Below are positions 27,206 to 36,879 of a stretch of DNA of 44,909 nucleotides, piece after piece. The notes below the pieces were generated by a model. That model did no database searches. It saw nothing but the letters and a program-made list of their open reading frames with translations, and was not told where the DNA came from. Position numbers and translations under genes: made by a program. Every line of letters begins with the position of its first letter. Positions within the stretch are counted from its first letter, which is position 1. Source of the stretch: Chloroflexota bacterium (lineage in GTDB: Bacteria > Chloroflexota > Dehalococcoidia > JACPQD01); the NCBI GenBank assembly GCA_016190665.1, contig JACPQD010000097.1:1-44909 (forward strand). The letters are read 5' to 3'.

Positions 27206-27487
27206 GTGTCTGTTGAGATAATCATCGACAAAGAGAAGTGCAAGTACTCCATGTATGACCCGCAGGGCTGCAAGAAATGCATGAGCATTTGCGGCGCCAG
27301 CGTCTTCGCCACCAGGCCGACTGAGAAGCGGGACTTCTCCATCCCTAAGGAGCAGCGGCTCGACCCCACCATCTGGCAGATCAGCGCTCCCTGGGCTGAT
27401 GTGTGTAATCTCTGCGGGGCCTGCCTGAAAGTCTGCCCCCACGGTGCGCTCGCCATCAATGTGGATGGCAAGCCGCTCGATAAATGA
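27206..27487 (+). CDS. Small 2[4Fe-4S] ferredoxin
   Basis: 93 residues. The second cluster motif is canonical (CNLCGACLKVCP, Cys67, 70, 73, 77); the first is unusual, with Cys12 separated by nine residues from CKKCMSIC (Cys22, 25, 29) and no Pro after the last Cys. The open frame extends upstream into the preceding gene, so I take GTG 27206, which has GGAGG five bases upstream. It lies 14 bases after the larger iron-sulfur gene and completes the CODH electron-carrier set. Confidence 0.85.
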   Translation: MSVEIIIDKEKCKYSMYDPQGCKKCMSICGASVFATRPTEKRDFSIPKEQRLDPTIWQISAPWADVCNLCGACLKVCPHGALAINVDGKPLDK

Positions 27488-27580
27488 TGAATGCGGATGA
27501 GTCGCTTGTCCCCTGATATGGGGGCACGGTTCTAACCACGAAATGGACGAAACGCACGAAGGTAGAGCTGGGTTTTGGGG

Positions 27581-27611
27581 GCTGAGAGCTGACTGCTAAG
27601 AGCTGAAAGCC
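27581..27611. repeat. Heptamer repeat (GCTGANN family), copy 3
   Basis: Four units in register: gctgaga, gctgact, gctaaga, gctgaaa (27581-27608), then gcc. Only one orientation is present, unlike copies 1 and 2. The preceding bases (27534-27560, ccacgaaatggacgaaacgcacgaa) are also internally repetitive. Confidence 0.75.
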
Positions 27612-27675
27612 ATCCGAGCGGCCTTACAAAAATCTGCCAAAAGGATAATTGCAGGCGCCGAGCCGACATCCGTAC

Positions 27676-27705
27676 TTGCTTTGATTCGGATTCCTCACTT
27701 ATAAT
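27676..27705 (+). promoter_or_regulatory. Promoter for tRNA-Val (and possibly moxR)
   Basis: TTGCTT (27676-27681), 18 bases, TATAAT (27700-27705), with a start near 27712, 28 bases before the tRNA. The moxR gene starts 55 bases after the tRNA without an obvious terminator, so it may share this promoter. Confidence 0.65.
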
Positions 27706-27739
27706 AGTGGCGGTAGCGGGGTGGCCTCCTCTCCCAGGC

Positions 27740-27816
27740 GGGCGATTAGCTCAGTTGGCTAGAGCGTCTCTCTTACACAGAGAAGGTCAGAGGTTCAAGT
27801 CCTCTATCGCCCACCA
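27740..27816 (+). tRNA. tRNA-Val (anticodon UAC), CCA encoded
   Basis: Full cloverleaf: acceptor GGGCGAT/ATCGCCC, D arm TAGCTCAGTTGGCTAGAGC, anticodon stem TCTCT/AGAGA around CTTACAC (anticodon TAC), T arm AGAGG-TTCAAGT-CCTCT, then A and genome-encoded CCA. Confidence 0.97.
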
Positions 27817-27870
27817 GACTGCTGGCATTCTCCGAAAAGGGCGCCCATCAATAAGTTCAGGGAGTTTGAC

Positions 27871-28821
27871 TTGGATAACACCTCTGAGGTAGTCGAGCGG
27901 ATTGTCTCCAATGTGGAAAGGGTCATCGTAGGCAAACGCCAGGAGATCGAGCTGGCGGTCATGACCTTGCTTTGCCAGGGTCACCTCCTCATCGAGGATG
28001 TGCCGGGAGTGGGCAAGACGATGCTGGCCAAGAGTCTGGCTTGCTCCGTCGGATGCACCTTCAAGAGGATCCAGTTCACCCCCGATCTTCTTCCCAGCGA
28101 TATCACCGGCGTCTCGGTGTTCAGCCAGATGAATGATGATTTCGAGTTTCGCCCGGGCCCGATCATGGCTCAGATTGTCCTGGCCGATGAGATTAATCGG
28201 GCTACTCCCAAGAGCCAGTCGGCCTTGCTGGAATGCATGGAAGAAAGGCAAGTCACTGTCGATGGCGTGACTTACAAGATGCCCCAGCCTTTCCTGGTCA
28301 TGGCCACCCAGAACCCCATCGAATACGAAGGTACGTTCCCTCTGCCCGAAGCCCAGCTTGACCGGTTCTTGATGCGTGTAAACCTCGGCTATCCCGCCCT
28401 GGATGACGAGATAGCAATCATTGAGCGTCAGGAGCGTAGCCATCCCATAGAGGACCTGTGCCAGGTAGCGTCCGCGTCGGAGATTCTTGACCTCCAGGAG
28501 GAGGTCAAGCGCATCCATGTGGACCCCATGGTCAAGCGCCATATCGTTACCATTGTGGAAGCGACGCGTTGCCACCCCGCTGTGTACCTTGGCGCTTCGC
28601 CTCGGGGATCCCTGGCTCTCTTCCGGTCTGCTCAGGCTATGGCCTTGATTCGGCGGCGCGATTTCGTCATTCCTGATGATGTCAAGGCGCTGGCTGAGGC
28701 GACGCTCTCCCATCGTTTGATAGTGAGCCCCTCGGCGCGCATGAAAGATATCCATGGCAGGACCGTGATTGCGGAGATAATGGACTCCATCGCGGTTCCT
28801 GGCGCCAGGGTGGGAAGATAG
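27871..28821 (+). CDS. MoxR-family AAA+ ATPase
   Basis: Chaperone-like ATPase that usually works with DUF58 and von Willebrand/transglutaminase partners in assembly of cell-surface or metal-centre complexes. The 316-residue product has Walker [17 protein letters not shown], Walker [16 protein letters not shown], sensor [23 protein letters not shown], all intact. The start is TTG 27871 with AGGGAG six bases before. It opens a three-gene unit with DUF58 and TgpA-like genes. Confidence 0.93.
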   Translation: MDNTSEVVERIVSNVERVIVGKRQEIELAVMTLLCQGHLLIEDVPGVGKTMLAKSLACSVGCTFKRIQFTPDLLPSDITGVSVFSQMNDDFEFRPGPIMAQIVLADEINRATPKSQSALLECMEERQVTVDGVTYKMPQPFLVMATQNPIEYEGTFPLPEAQLDRFLMRVNLGYPALDDEIAIIERQERSHPIEDLCQVASASEILDLQEEVKRIHVDPMVKRHIVTIVEATRCHPAVYLGASPRGSLALFRSAQAMALIRRRDFVIPDDVKALAEATLSHRLIVSPSARMKDIHGRTVIAEIMDSIAVPGARVGR

Positions 28822-28914
28822 GTCTGGTTAGCCCTTGCGTAAAGTAAGTCTGGGGAGCATCGGACCGCGGACCGGCGGTGCGGCTCGTCACTCTTGATCG
28901 TTTGAGATCCGACC

Positions 28915-30138
28915 ATGAGCAATCGCCTTCTAGTTCTCCTCGGCGTTCTGGCCCTGGCCTCCGCCTTCGCCAACGGCTTCGGACTGCTTTTCCGCTTGGC
29001 CTACGTCATTGGGGGCGTAATAGTGTTCGGAGCTCTGTGGGCCTGGATGGGCGTGCACTGGCTCAGTGTCTCGGTGAAGAGGGGAGCTGAGCGCTGCAAA
29101 GTCGGACTGTCTTTTCAGGACGCCATAGAGATAAGAAACGTCGGCTGGCTTCCCAAGCTGTGGCTGGAAGCGAAGGACGATTCGGATTTCCCAGGCCGGG
29201 ATGCTACTGCTGTTATCGGCCTGGCGCCAGGCAAGGCGAAAGTGTGGAAATTGCAGACCACGTGCCGGAAGAGAGGCAAGTTCACTCTTGGGCCTGTCAC
29301 TCTGGCGTGCAGCGATCCTTTCGGCCTTTTTAGATGGGAGCGCAACCTGGGGAAGCCCCATACTGTGCTGGTCCATCCGGCTACGGTGGCCCTCCCTCGC
29401 TTCTCACCTCAGCCGGCCTTGCTTCTCGGGGAGGGCCCTCACCGGCGCCGGACCCGCAACGTCACGCCTAACGCCGCCGGCGTACGGGACTACGCTTTCG
29501 GGGACAGCTTCAACAGAATCCATTGGCGCAGCACCGCCCGCACTGGAAGGCTTATGGTCAAGGAGTTCGAGTTCGACCCTTCGAGTGACATGTGGATTCT
29601 TCTGGACGCGCAGCGCTGTGTTCAGGCGGGGAGCGGCGATGAGAGCACTGAGGAGTATGGTGTGACGGTGGCCGCCTCGATTGCCAAGAGATTTCTGGAA
29701 GGGGGGCGTTCGGTAGGCCTGGTGGCTCAAGGGGAGCAATTGGACCTGCTGCGCGCCGAAAAAGGGATGGGCCAGCTTTCCAGAATCATGGAGGCTCTGG
29801 CGTTGATCCAGGCCGAGGGGGATGTGTCTTTTGCCGATGTTATCTCCAGGGAGGCCAAACGCCTGTCACGCCATTCGACAGTGATAGCCATTACTCCCTC
29901 CACCGGCGATGCATGGGTGGCGCAACTGCGCTATTTGATGTCGCACAGGATCAGCGTGACGGCTGTCCTGTTAGACGCTTCCAGCTTTGGCGGGTATGCC
30001 GGTCCTGCCTCTACCCTGGCGCGCCTTGCCGGGGGAGGGATTCGTACTTATCTGGTGAAACGCGGCGACGTCATCAGCAAGTCTCTCTCCGAGCCGCACC
30101 AGGCGGACCTGGCTTTTGAGATGGCCGCGGCATCGTAG
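28915..30138 (+). CDS. DUF58 protein, partner of MoxR
   Basis: Membrane-anchored DUF58 protein. The 407-residue product begins with two membrane helices (~4-40), then a beta-rich region, and the DUF58 core with ARVRDYAFGDSFNRIHWRSTAR-type sequence (NAAGVRDYAFGDSFNRIHW) and LMVKEFEFDPSSDMWILLDAQ, followed by a vWA-like fold. ATG 28915 has a poor ribosome binding site. Middle gene of the MoxR-DUF58-transglutaminase unit; the biochemical role is unknown. Confidence 0.9.
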   Translation: MSNRLLVLLGVLALASAFANGFGLLFRLAYVIGGVIVFGALWAWMGVHWLSVSVKRGAERCKVGLSFQDAIEIRNVGWLPKLWLEAKDDSDFPGRDATAVIGLAPGKAKVWKLQTTCRKRGKFTLGPVTLACSDPFGLFRWERNLGKPHTVLVHPATVALPRFSPQPALLLGEGPHRRRTRNVTPNAAGVRDYAFGDSFNRIHWRSTARTGRLMVKEFEFDPSSDMWILLDAQRCVQAGSGDESTEEYGVTVAASIAKRFLEGGRSVGLVAQGEQLDLLRAEKGMGQLSRIMEALALIQAEGDVSFADVISREAKRLSRHSTVIAITPSTGDAWVAQLRYLMSHRISVTAVLLDASSFGGYAGPASTLARLAGGGIRTYLVKRGDVISKSLSEPHQADLAFEMAAAS

Positions 30139-30168
30139 GTCCGGCCGCCCGCAGGAGGTCGCGAGGCA

Positions 30169-32592
30169 ATGGGCAATATCGGGTTGAAGACAGCTATACA
30201 TAGACGTTGGCTCCGCCCGGCGGAGGGATGGCTGACCTTCGTCTTTCTGACCTTCATTCAGCTCGCCGTCGTCTTCTCCGTGGAGCAGGCGGAATGGGTG
30301 AAACCCATGCCGTCACTCTGGCCCACAGCGCTCATCGCGCTGGGCGCCGGGCTTGCGCTGGCCAAGGCGAGGGTGCCTGCCTCACTGCTCCACGCTATCT
30401 CGTTGGTGCTCGGATTTGAGGTCGTGGCCAGGGTGACCGCCTCTCTTGTCCAAGGGCCGACTCTGGCGGACCAACGGCTCGAACTCTGGGACCGGATGAG
30501 CGTATGGGGCGAAGTAGTTCGGACCGGGGGCATCAGCAGCGATACGATTCCCTTTGTCCTGATGCTCGCGTCTCTGACATGGGTGATAAGCTACATCGGC
30601 GCCTGGTCGGTGTTTCGCTGGCGTCAGGCTTGGGGAGCCCTCATTCCCAGCGGTTTCGCTATTCTGGTCAACTTGAGCTACCTGCCGGAGCATTTCGCCT
30701 ACTTTTTTGCCCTTTTCCTCTTCAGCGCCATGTTGCTGGTGATGCGTCTCAACTTCGTCCGACAGGAACGGCGCTGGAAGGACGCCAGGGTGGGAAGAGC
30801 AATAAGCTGGCGCTTCCTCCTGGGCACTGTCTGTCTCAGTCTCGTTACGCTTGTCCTCTCCTGGCAACTCCCTCTGGCATCGGCTCATCCAAAACTCGCG
30901 TCCGTTTGGGAGAGATCAAACACGCCCTGGGAGAAGATGGAGTCGCAGTTTAACCGCCTCTTTGCCTCCCTGTCGTCAAGTAATGCTATCCCGATACACA
31001 ACTTCACAGATATCATGCCTCTGCGCGGGCCCATCAGTCTGGGCAATCAGATGGTGCTGAAGGTGAAGTCGGATGCCGCCGGCTATTGGCGGGCCAATAC
31101 CTACGATATTTACACTGGCTTGGGCTGGGTTTCTGGCATGAGGATGAGTCAGCCCCTAGTGGAACAGCCCTCGGAGCCGGAGAGCCCGAAATACCTGAAG
31201 AGGAAGGAAATTACCCAGTCGGTCGAGCTGAACATTCCCACCGAGCTTATTTTCGCCGCAGGTGAGCCGCTGCGCGTTGACGTTCCTGTCCGTTCGCAGC
31301 TCACCATGACTCCGCCCCTGGTGATCAACCTGGACGATCCGTCTCAGGACTCGGACCCTAACCCCCTCATTCGCTCAACTGCCGGCGTCTTGCGGGCGGC
31401 AACCAGACGTGGCAGAGTGTCCACAGACGATATTATGCGCTATCTGCCGCCAGGGATGAGAGTTCTCAGCGTCAACCGACGGGGGCCGCGGATAAGCAGC
31501 GTGGAGATCGTGCCGGAAGAGCCGGAGAACCATGATATCGCTTCGCTTCAGACGCTCGAGAAGCTGGGGCGCTATCAGAAGTACTCGGCAGTGTCGTCCG
31601 TCTCGGCTGCCACTGATACGGAGCTCAGGAAAGCAGGCCAGGAATATCCAAGCTGGGTAGTGAATCGCTTCCTGCAGTTGCCCCCATTGCTCCCAGCCCG
31701 GGTCCGCCGTCTTGCTGAGCAAATCACGACGGATGCCGACAACCCCTACGACAAGTCCAAAGCCATCGAGACCTATCTGCGTGGCCTGGGCTATTCCCTG
31801 GAGATACCGCCTCCACCTTTTGATAGTGACGCCGTGGACAATTTCCTTTTTACGATCAAGGAGGGGTACTGCGACTACTTCGCGTCGGCGATGGCGGTGA
31901 TGCTCCGCTCGGTGGGCATCCCTGCCAGAGTGGTGGCAGGCTACAATACGGGCGATTACGATGTGGAGAGCGGTACTTATCTGGTGAGAGAGTCCAACGC
32001 TCACTCCTGGCCAGAAGTCTTCTTCCCGAAGTACGGTTGGGTGGAGTGGGAACCTACTCCGGCCTGGCCCGTATTTGAGAGGGCGGATGCCTCTCTTTCC
32101 GATGAGGGCCTCTCGATGCTGGCCGGCGGCGAGGATTCCGATGAACCCCTCGATGATGACCTGCTATACATGGACGATGATGAGGGGATGCTTCACTCGT
32201 TGAACTTTCAGCCCGATCTCTGGGAGCTGGCGCGCTGGCCCCTCGCGTTCCTGACGCTGGCGGCCATGCTGGGGCTGGCCTCTTCCTGGCTGGTGTTGCG
32301 GCGCGGGCTTGGGCATCTCGGCTACGCTGCTCAGACCTACGAGAGGATGTGCCGCCTGGCCTATTTCGCCGGCCTCAAGCACCGGACTCACGAGACCCCC
32401 TACGAATATGCCCGCAGGCTGAACTCGTATCTTCCCGGCGACAACACGTCGATCAGCGATATCGTCGAGGGATACGTAAGAAGCCACTACGGAGCGAAAA
32501 CGCTTACATCCGAAGAGCATGCCAGCTTGAAGGCGGCCTGGGCCGCTTCGCGGAACAAGCTGCTACGCTGCATCCTGTGGCGGAGGAACTGA
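30169..32592 (+). CDS. TgpA-like membrane transglutaminase-domain protein
   Basis: 807 residues. About five to six N-terminal membrane helices (~20-225), a beta-rich extracytoplasmic region, then a transglutaminase/protease core: Cys in EGYCDYFASAMAVMLRSVGIP, His in ESNAHSWPEVFFP and an acidic residue in YGWVEWEPTPAW. A further membrane helix (~690-710) and a C-terminal DUF4129-type domain (YERMCRLAYFAGLKHRTHETPYEYA) follow. ATG 30169 has AGGAGG ten bases upstream. Such proteins act at the outer face of the membrane, but substrates are unknown. Confidence 0.92.
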   Translation: MGNIGLKTAIHRRWLRPAEGWLTFVFLTFIQLAVVFSVEQAEWVKPMPSLWPTALIALGAGLALAKARVPASLLHAISLVLGFEVVARVTASLVQGPTLADQRLELWDRMSVWGEVVRTGGISSDTIPFVLMLASLTWVISYIGAWSVFRWRQAWGALIPSGFAILVNLSYLPEHFAYFFALFLFSAMLLVMRLNFVRQERRWKDARVGRAISWRFLLGTVCLSLVTLVLSWQLPLASAHPKLASVWERSNTPWEKMESQFNRLFASLSSSNAIPIHNFTDIMPLRGPISLGNQMVLKVKSDAAGYWRANTYDIYTGLGWVSGMRMSQPLVEQPSEPESPKYLKRKEITQSVELNIPTELIFAAGEPLRVDVPVRSQLTMTPPLVINLDDPSQDSDPNPLIRSTAGVLRAATRRGRVSTDDIMRYLPPGMRVLSVNRRGPRISSVEIVPEEPENHDIASLQTLEKLGRYQKYSAVSSVSAATDTELRKAGQEYPSWVVNRFLQLPPLLPARVRRLAEQITTDADNPYDKSKAIETYLRGLGYSLEIPPPPFDSDAVDNFLFTIKEGYCDYFASAMAVMLRSVGIPARVVAGYNTGDYDVESGTYLVRESNAHSWPEVFFPKYGWVEWEPTPAWPVFERADASLSDEGLSMLAGGEDSDEPLDDDLLYMDDDEGMLHSLNFQPDLWELARWPLAFLTLAAMLGLASSWLVLRRGLGHLGYAAQTYERMCRLAYFAGLKHRTHETPYEYARRLNSYLPGDNTSISDIVEGYVRSHYGAKTLTSEEHASLKAAWAASRNKLLRCILWRRN

Positions 32593-32603
32593 GAAGCGCC
32601 GGA

Positions 32604-33107
32604 GTGAGATACGCGCTCTTCGAGAGCGGCTTCGGCTGGGTGGGAGTCGCCGGCGATTCAGACGGTCTGCACCGTACGTCTCTTCCGCAGGAATCCAGGA
32701 AGGCCGCCTTTGAGGCCTTGAGGGTTTCGCCTATCGAGCCTGAAGCTGACCCCTCGTTCTTCGGGGATTTGCTTGACCGCCTGCGGCAGTACTTCGAGGG
32801 GCGACCCGTCGCTTTCCCTGACCGATTGGCCATCCCGAACTGCTCCCCCTTCAAGGCCGCCCTTTGGCGCTTCACCCGGAGTATCCCCTATGGTGAGACC
32901 AGAAGCTATCGATGGCTTGCCGCCCAGGCGGGCAACCCTCTGGCCTGCCGGGCGGCCGGGCGGGCCATGGCGGAGAACCCCTGGCCCATCGTGGTGCCTT
33001 GCCACAGGGTCATTGGCAGCGCCGGCGACCTGCGCGGATTTGGGGGCGGGCTGGACATGAAGCGGCGTTTGCTGGAGCTGGAAAGCCGCTCATTGAAACT
33101 CGGCTAG
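32604..33107 (+). CDS. ogt: Methylated-DNA-protein cysteine methyltransferase (Ogt/MGMT)
   Basis: Suicide repair of O6-alkylguanine. The 167-residue product has the active-site motif IVVPCHRVIG with the acceptor Cys, the helix-turn-helix YGETRSYRWLAAQAGNP and the Asn hinge AMAENPWP. The upstream frame is open; start is uncertain between GTG 32604 (MRYALFESGFGWVG fits the usual N-terminus) and GTG 32577. It follows the TgpA-like gene by 11 bases, but functional linkage is not expected. Its end overlaps the convergent DUF2007-like gene by 18 bases. Confidence 0.9.
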   Translation: MRYALFESGFGWVGVAGDSDGLHRTSLPQESRKAAFEALRVSPIEPEADPSFFGDLLDRLRQYFEGRPVAFPDRLAIPNCSPFKAALWRFTRSIPYGETRSYRWLAAQAGNPLACRAAGRAMAENPWPIVVPCHRVIGSAGDLRGFGGGLDMKRRLLELESRSLKLG

Positions 33108-33293
33108 CATTTCTTGCGCCTCGCCGAGCCTGTCCTCGGGCACCATGACCCGGCACGGCACCGAGGTTACCCCCAGGAAAGAGGTCACATCTCCCGGCTT
33201 GATCATGGCGGGAATTCCCTCCTCCCGCAGTCTGTCCTGCCACATTTCGGCGCTGAGCTGATCGGGGGCCGTAGCCAATACTACCCATTTCAT
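33090..33293 (-). CDS. Small DUF2007-like signal-transducing protein
   Basis: 67 residues: MKWVVLATAPDQLSAEMWQDRLREEGIPAMIKPGDVTSF, then LGVTSVPCRVMVPEDRLGEAQEMLAEF. The layout (strand, helix, strand, then VPCRVMVPEDRLGEAQEML) matches DUF2007, which resembles a PII-like ferredoxin-fold module. Start ATG 33293 overlaps the dnaE stop (ATGA), so it is coupled to dnaE; the longer frame to 33359 lies inside dnaE. Role unknown. Confidence 0.75.
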   Translation of the reverse strand: MKWVVLATAPDQLSAEMWQDRLREEGIPAMIKPGDVTSFLGVTSVPCRVMVPEDRLGEAQEMLAEFQ

Positions 33294-36200
33294 CGGCAGT
33301 CCTCCGTCAGGCAGCCGTCGCCCAACAGTTCCTCCAACCTCTGACGCAGCTCCGGGCAAAAGCGGGCCTTTGTATCGGGCAATTCGAGTCTGACTGCCTC
33401 GCCCCCATCGACTATGGCCAGGAGCACCTCGTCCTGGCCTGGGTACTCTTTGAGGGCGGAGAAGACCTCGTGCAGGCGGGCCACATCCCTTTCCGGCGCG
33501 TGAGTCTCCATGAGCGTTATGAGGAGTCTCCGTATCGGAGGCTGCGCTTTCACCGGAGGCGGTTCGGCAGCGCCAGGGGCTTCGGCGAGGGGCGCTGGCG
33601 TTCCGCTATCGATCGCCTCCTCACCTTCCACGGGCGCCTCCGCGTCGTAGGCCGCAACCTCCCTGCAAACCAGTTGAACGCGGCCGTTGCGGCTGTTCAC
33701 CTTTCCCGTGACCAGAAGGATGTTGTTCTGTTCCCAAAGCTCCCGGGTGCGCTCGTATACCTCGGGCCAGGCGGTGACCTCCACGCTGCCCTCCAGGTCC
33801 TCGAGGACCGCGGAGACGAAGGACTTGGACGCCTTCGTGAAAGCCAGCCGGACCGAGGCCACCATTCCGGCAATCACCACAGTTTGGCCGACCATTTCCT
33901 CGTTGATGTGCCCGCAGAAGGTGGTGACTCGCGAAGCAAGCCGGCGTGCGATGCCACTGAAGGGGTGCTCGGAGAGGTAAACGCCTAAAAGCTCTTTCTC
34001 CCATTCGAGCCGCTCCTGCGCCGACACCTCGGAACTCTCCAATTCCAGACCTGGCCTGGGCAGGGGCGCCGTCGCGCCCCAAAGGTCGAACATGGTAGCC
34101 TGCCCGCTCTCGCGGAGTTGCTGCTCGCGGACTCCCAGGGACACCAGGCGATCAATATTGGCTAGCAGCGTCCCCCGGTCGCCGAGGCAGTCCAGAGCGC
34201 CCGCCTTTATCAGGCTCTCCAGGACGCGCTTGTTCACGCCCCGAAAGTCGACGCGCTGGCAGAAGTCCTCGATGGACTGGAAAGGGCCGCCTTCGGAACG
34301 TACGGCGACAAGGGGCCTCACCGCCGATTCACCGACATTCTTGATGGCGGCCAATCCGAAGCGAACTGCCGATTCGCCGGATTCGGTCTGCTCGATGGTG
34401 AAGGTCTCGGCGCTACGGTTTATGCAGGGGGGCCAGACCTTGATGCCCATCCGGCCGCATTCTGCGATGGCGGTGGCCATCTTCTCCATGTTGCTGCTGT
34501 CCATGATAAGGACCGCGGTCATGTACTCGGCGGGATAGTTCACCTTGAAGTAGGCGGTCTGATAAGCGATCATGGCATAGCTTACGCTGTGGGCCTTGTT
34601 GAAGGCGTAGCCGGCGAAAGGCTCGATCAGGTCGAAGACGGCGTTGGCCTCTTCGTCCGATACAGCCTTCCTGGCGGCCCCTTCGAGGAATTTCTGCCTC
34701 TGCTCTCGCATTACCTCCGGGATTTTCTTGCCCATGGCCTTGCGCACGATGTCGGCCTCGCCCAGGGTGTAGCCGGCCAGGGCTTGAGCGATGAGGAGCA
34801 CCTGGTCCTGATAGGTGATGACGCCGTAGGTCTCCTCCAGGATTCGCTCCAGCGCGGGGTGAGGGTAGCGGATGGGCTCCAGCCCGTGCTTGGCCTTGAT
34901 GAAAGTGGGTATGTGTTGCATGGGACCGGGGCGGTACAGGGCCACCAGGGCGGCGATGTCGCTGAATGTCGTGGGCTTCAGCTCCTTAATGAATTTGCGC
35001 ATGCCGCCGCTTTCAAGCTGGAACACGCCGGTCGTCTCTCCGGAGGAGAGAAGCTGGAAGGTCTTAGCGTCATCGAGGGGCAGGCGGTTGAGGTCCAACT
35101 CCTCTCCCCGGTTCCGGGCGACGATCTCCTTCGCCTTTCCCAGGATAGTGAGGTTGATCAACCCAAGGAAATCCATCTTCAGCAGGCCGATTTTCGCGAT
35201 GGCCTCCATGGCGAACTGGGTCATATTGATGCTCGTCTCGGTGCCGCGGCTGGGGCGCTGCAAGGGGAGGTGATTAGTGAGAGGCTCTTTGGAGATGACT
35301 ACGCCCGCGGCATGGGTGCTGGCGTGGCGGGACACGCCCTCCAGCCGCCGCGCCGTATCCACGAGATGACCCACCGTGTCATCAGAGCGATAGATTTCGC
35401 CCAACTCCTGGCTCTCCTGCAGCGCCCGGTCAATAGTCATATTCAACGTCGGAGGGACGAGCCGCGCCACTCGGTCGACGTCGCCATAGGGCATGCCCAG
35501 GGCGCGTCCGACGTCGCGGAGACAGGCCTTGGCGCCGAGGGTCCCGAAGGTAATGATTTGGGCCACATGGTCATGGCCCCACCGCTCAGCGACGTAGGCG
35601 ATGACCTCGTCGCGGCGGTCGTCCTGGAAATCCATATCGATATCCGGCATTTCTCTGCGCTCCACGTTGAGGAAGCGCTCGAAGACCAGGCGGTGGGCCA
35701 GGGGGTCGATGTCAGTGATGCCCAGGCAGTAGAGGACGATGCTGGCTGCGGCGCTGCCGCGCACGCCCAGGAGGATCTTCTGTTTTCGGGCGAAGGAAAC
35801 GAAGTCGTGTACGACAAGGAAGTACTTCGCGAACTCCGTCCGCTTGATGACGTCCAGCTCGTAGTCGAGGCGCTGCTCGATGGCGGGGGTTAGCTGCGGG
35901 TAGCGGCGTTTCAGCCCCTGGCGGCACAGGTTGGCGAGATGCTCATCCGCTGACTCGCCGTTCGGCGTCTCCATCTCAGGCAGATGGAGCCGGTTGAACT
36001 CCAGTTTCAGCTCGCACATCTCGGCGATGCGCCCGGCGTTCTCCAGGGCCTCAGGGATTTCAGGGAAAAGCGACGCCATCTCCTCGGCGGTCTTGAGATA
36101 GAAGGAGTCGTCGGCCATCTTCATGCGCTTGTCGTCATGAATGGTGGTGTTCGTCTGGATACAGAGCAGTATATCGTGGCCGTAAGAGTCCGCCTTGTCG

Positions 36201-36808
36201 ATGTAGTGGACATCGTTGGTGGCGACGAGGGGTATGTCGAGTTCCCGGCCCAGGGAGATGAGCTCCGCGTTGGCCTTATCCTGCTCCGGGATGGCGTGGT
36301 GCTGGACCTCGAGGTAGAAATCGCCGAAGGTTTGCTTGTGCCACAGGGCGGCCTCCTTGGCCTCTCGCGCCTGGCCATCGAGGAGCAGGCGGGCCACCTC
36401 CCCTTGCAGGCAGCCCGAAAGGGCAATGAGGCCATCCTTGTGCTGCTCCAGGAGATCGCGGTCGACGCGGGGTTTGTAGTAAAAGCCGTCGAGATGGGCC
36501 CTGGTGTTCAGCTTGAGCAGATTATGATACCCGGTTTCGTTTTTTGCCAGGAGCACAAGGTGATAAGGGCTCTTGCCGCTGCGGCTCAGGTGGCTCTCGA
36601 TCGCCAGATACAATTCGCAGCCGATGATGGGCTTTATGCCCGCTTCCTTGCAGGCGAGGTAGAAATCGATAACGCCGTACATGACGCCGTGGTCGGTGAT
36701 GGCCAGGCTATCCATCCCCAGCTCTTTGGCGCGGCGGATGAGATCTTTCAAACGGCACATGCCGTCCAGGAGGCTGTACTCGGTGTGGACGTGGAGATGA
36801 GTGAACAT
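33290..36808 (-). CDS. dnaE: DNA polymerase III alpha subunit
   Basis: Replicative polymerase. The 1172-residue product has the N-terminal PHP domain (HLHVHTEYSLLDG, ITDHGVMYG), the palm catalytic Asp pair in MPDIDMDFQDDRRDEVI, finger region GVRGSAAASIVLYCLG, helix-hairpin-helix DFRGVNKRVLESLIKAGA and an OB fold (VVIAGMVASVRLAF, LEDLEGSVEVTAWPEV). Length is normal for DnaE1. Start ATG 36808; GAGGCGC lies upstream. The DUF2007-like gene is translationally coupled at its 3' end. Confidence 0.97.
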   Translation of the reverse strand: MFTHLHVHTEYSLLDGMCRLKDLIRRAKELGMDSLAITDHGVMYGVIDFYLACKEAGIKPIIGCELYLAIESHLSRSGKSPYHLVLLAKNETGYHNLLKLNTRAHLDGFYYKPRVDRDLLEQHKDGLIALSGCLQGEVARLLLDGQAREAKEAALWHKQTFGDFYLEVQHHAIPEQDKANAELISLGRELDIPLVATNDVHYIDKADSYGHDILLCIQTNTTIHDDKRMKMADDSFYLKTAEEMASLFPEIPEALENAGRIAEMCELKLEFNRLHLPEMETPNGESADEHLANLCRQGLKRRYPQLTPAIEQRLDYELDVIKRTEFAKYFLVVHDFVSFARKQKILLGVRGSAAASIVLYCLGITDIDPLAHRLVFERFLNVERREMPDIDMDFQDDRRDEVIAYVAERWGHDHVAQIITFGTLGAKACLRDVGRALGMPYGDVDRVARLVPPTLNMTIDRALQESQELGEIYRSDDTVGHLVDTARRLEGVSRHASTHAAGVVISKEPLTNHLPLQRPSRGTETSINMTQFAMEAIAKIGLLKMDFLGLINLTILGKAKEIVARNRGEELDLNRLPLDDAKTFQLLSSGETTGVFQLESGGMRKFIKELKPTTFSDIAALVALYRPGPMQHIPTFIKAKHGLEPIRYPHPALERILEETYGVITYQDQVLLIAQALAGYTLGEADIVRKAMGKKIPEVMREQRQKFLEGAARKAVSDEEANAVFDLIEPFAGYAFNKAHSVSYAMIAYQTAYFKVNYPAEYMTAVLIMDSSNMEKMATAIAECGRMGIKVWPPCINRSAETFTIEQTESGESAVRFGLAAIKNVGESAVRPLVAVRSEGGPFQSIEDFCQRVDFRGVNKRVLESLIKAGALDCLGDRGTLLANIDRLVSLGVREQQLRESGQATMFDLWGATAPLPRPGLELESSEVSAQERLEWEKELLGVYLSEHPFSGIARRLASRVTTFCGHINEEMVGQTVVIAGMVASVRLAFTKASKSFVSAVLEDLEGSVEVTAWPEVYERTRELWEQNNILLVTGKVNSRNGRVQLVCREVAAYDAEAPVEGEEAIDSGTPAPLAEAPGAAEPPPVKAQPPIRRLLITLMETHAPERDVARLHEVFSALKEYPGQDEVLLAIVDGGEAVRLELPDTKARFCPELRQRLEELLGDGCLTEDCR

Positions 36809-36849
36809 AAAAGAGCGCCTCGAATGTGAGAGGGTGGAAGGTTTCGCCT

Positions 36850-36879
36850 ATTATAAGGGAGAAGGCGGGGTGGGGGCAA
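36850..36879 (-). promoter_or_regulatory. Promoter for dnaE
   Basis: Minus strand: TTGCCC (36879-36874), 18 bases, perfect TATAAT (36855-36850). Start would be near 36843, leaving a 35-base leader to dnaE at 36808. Confidence 0.6.
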
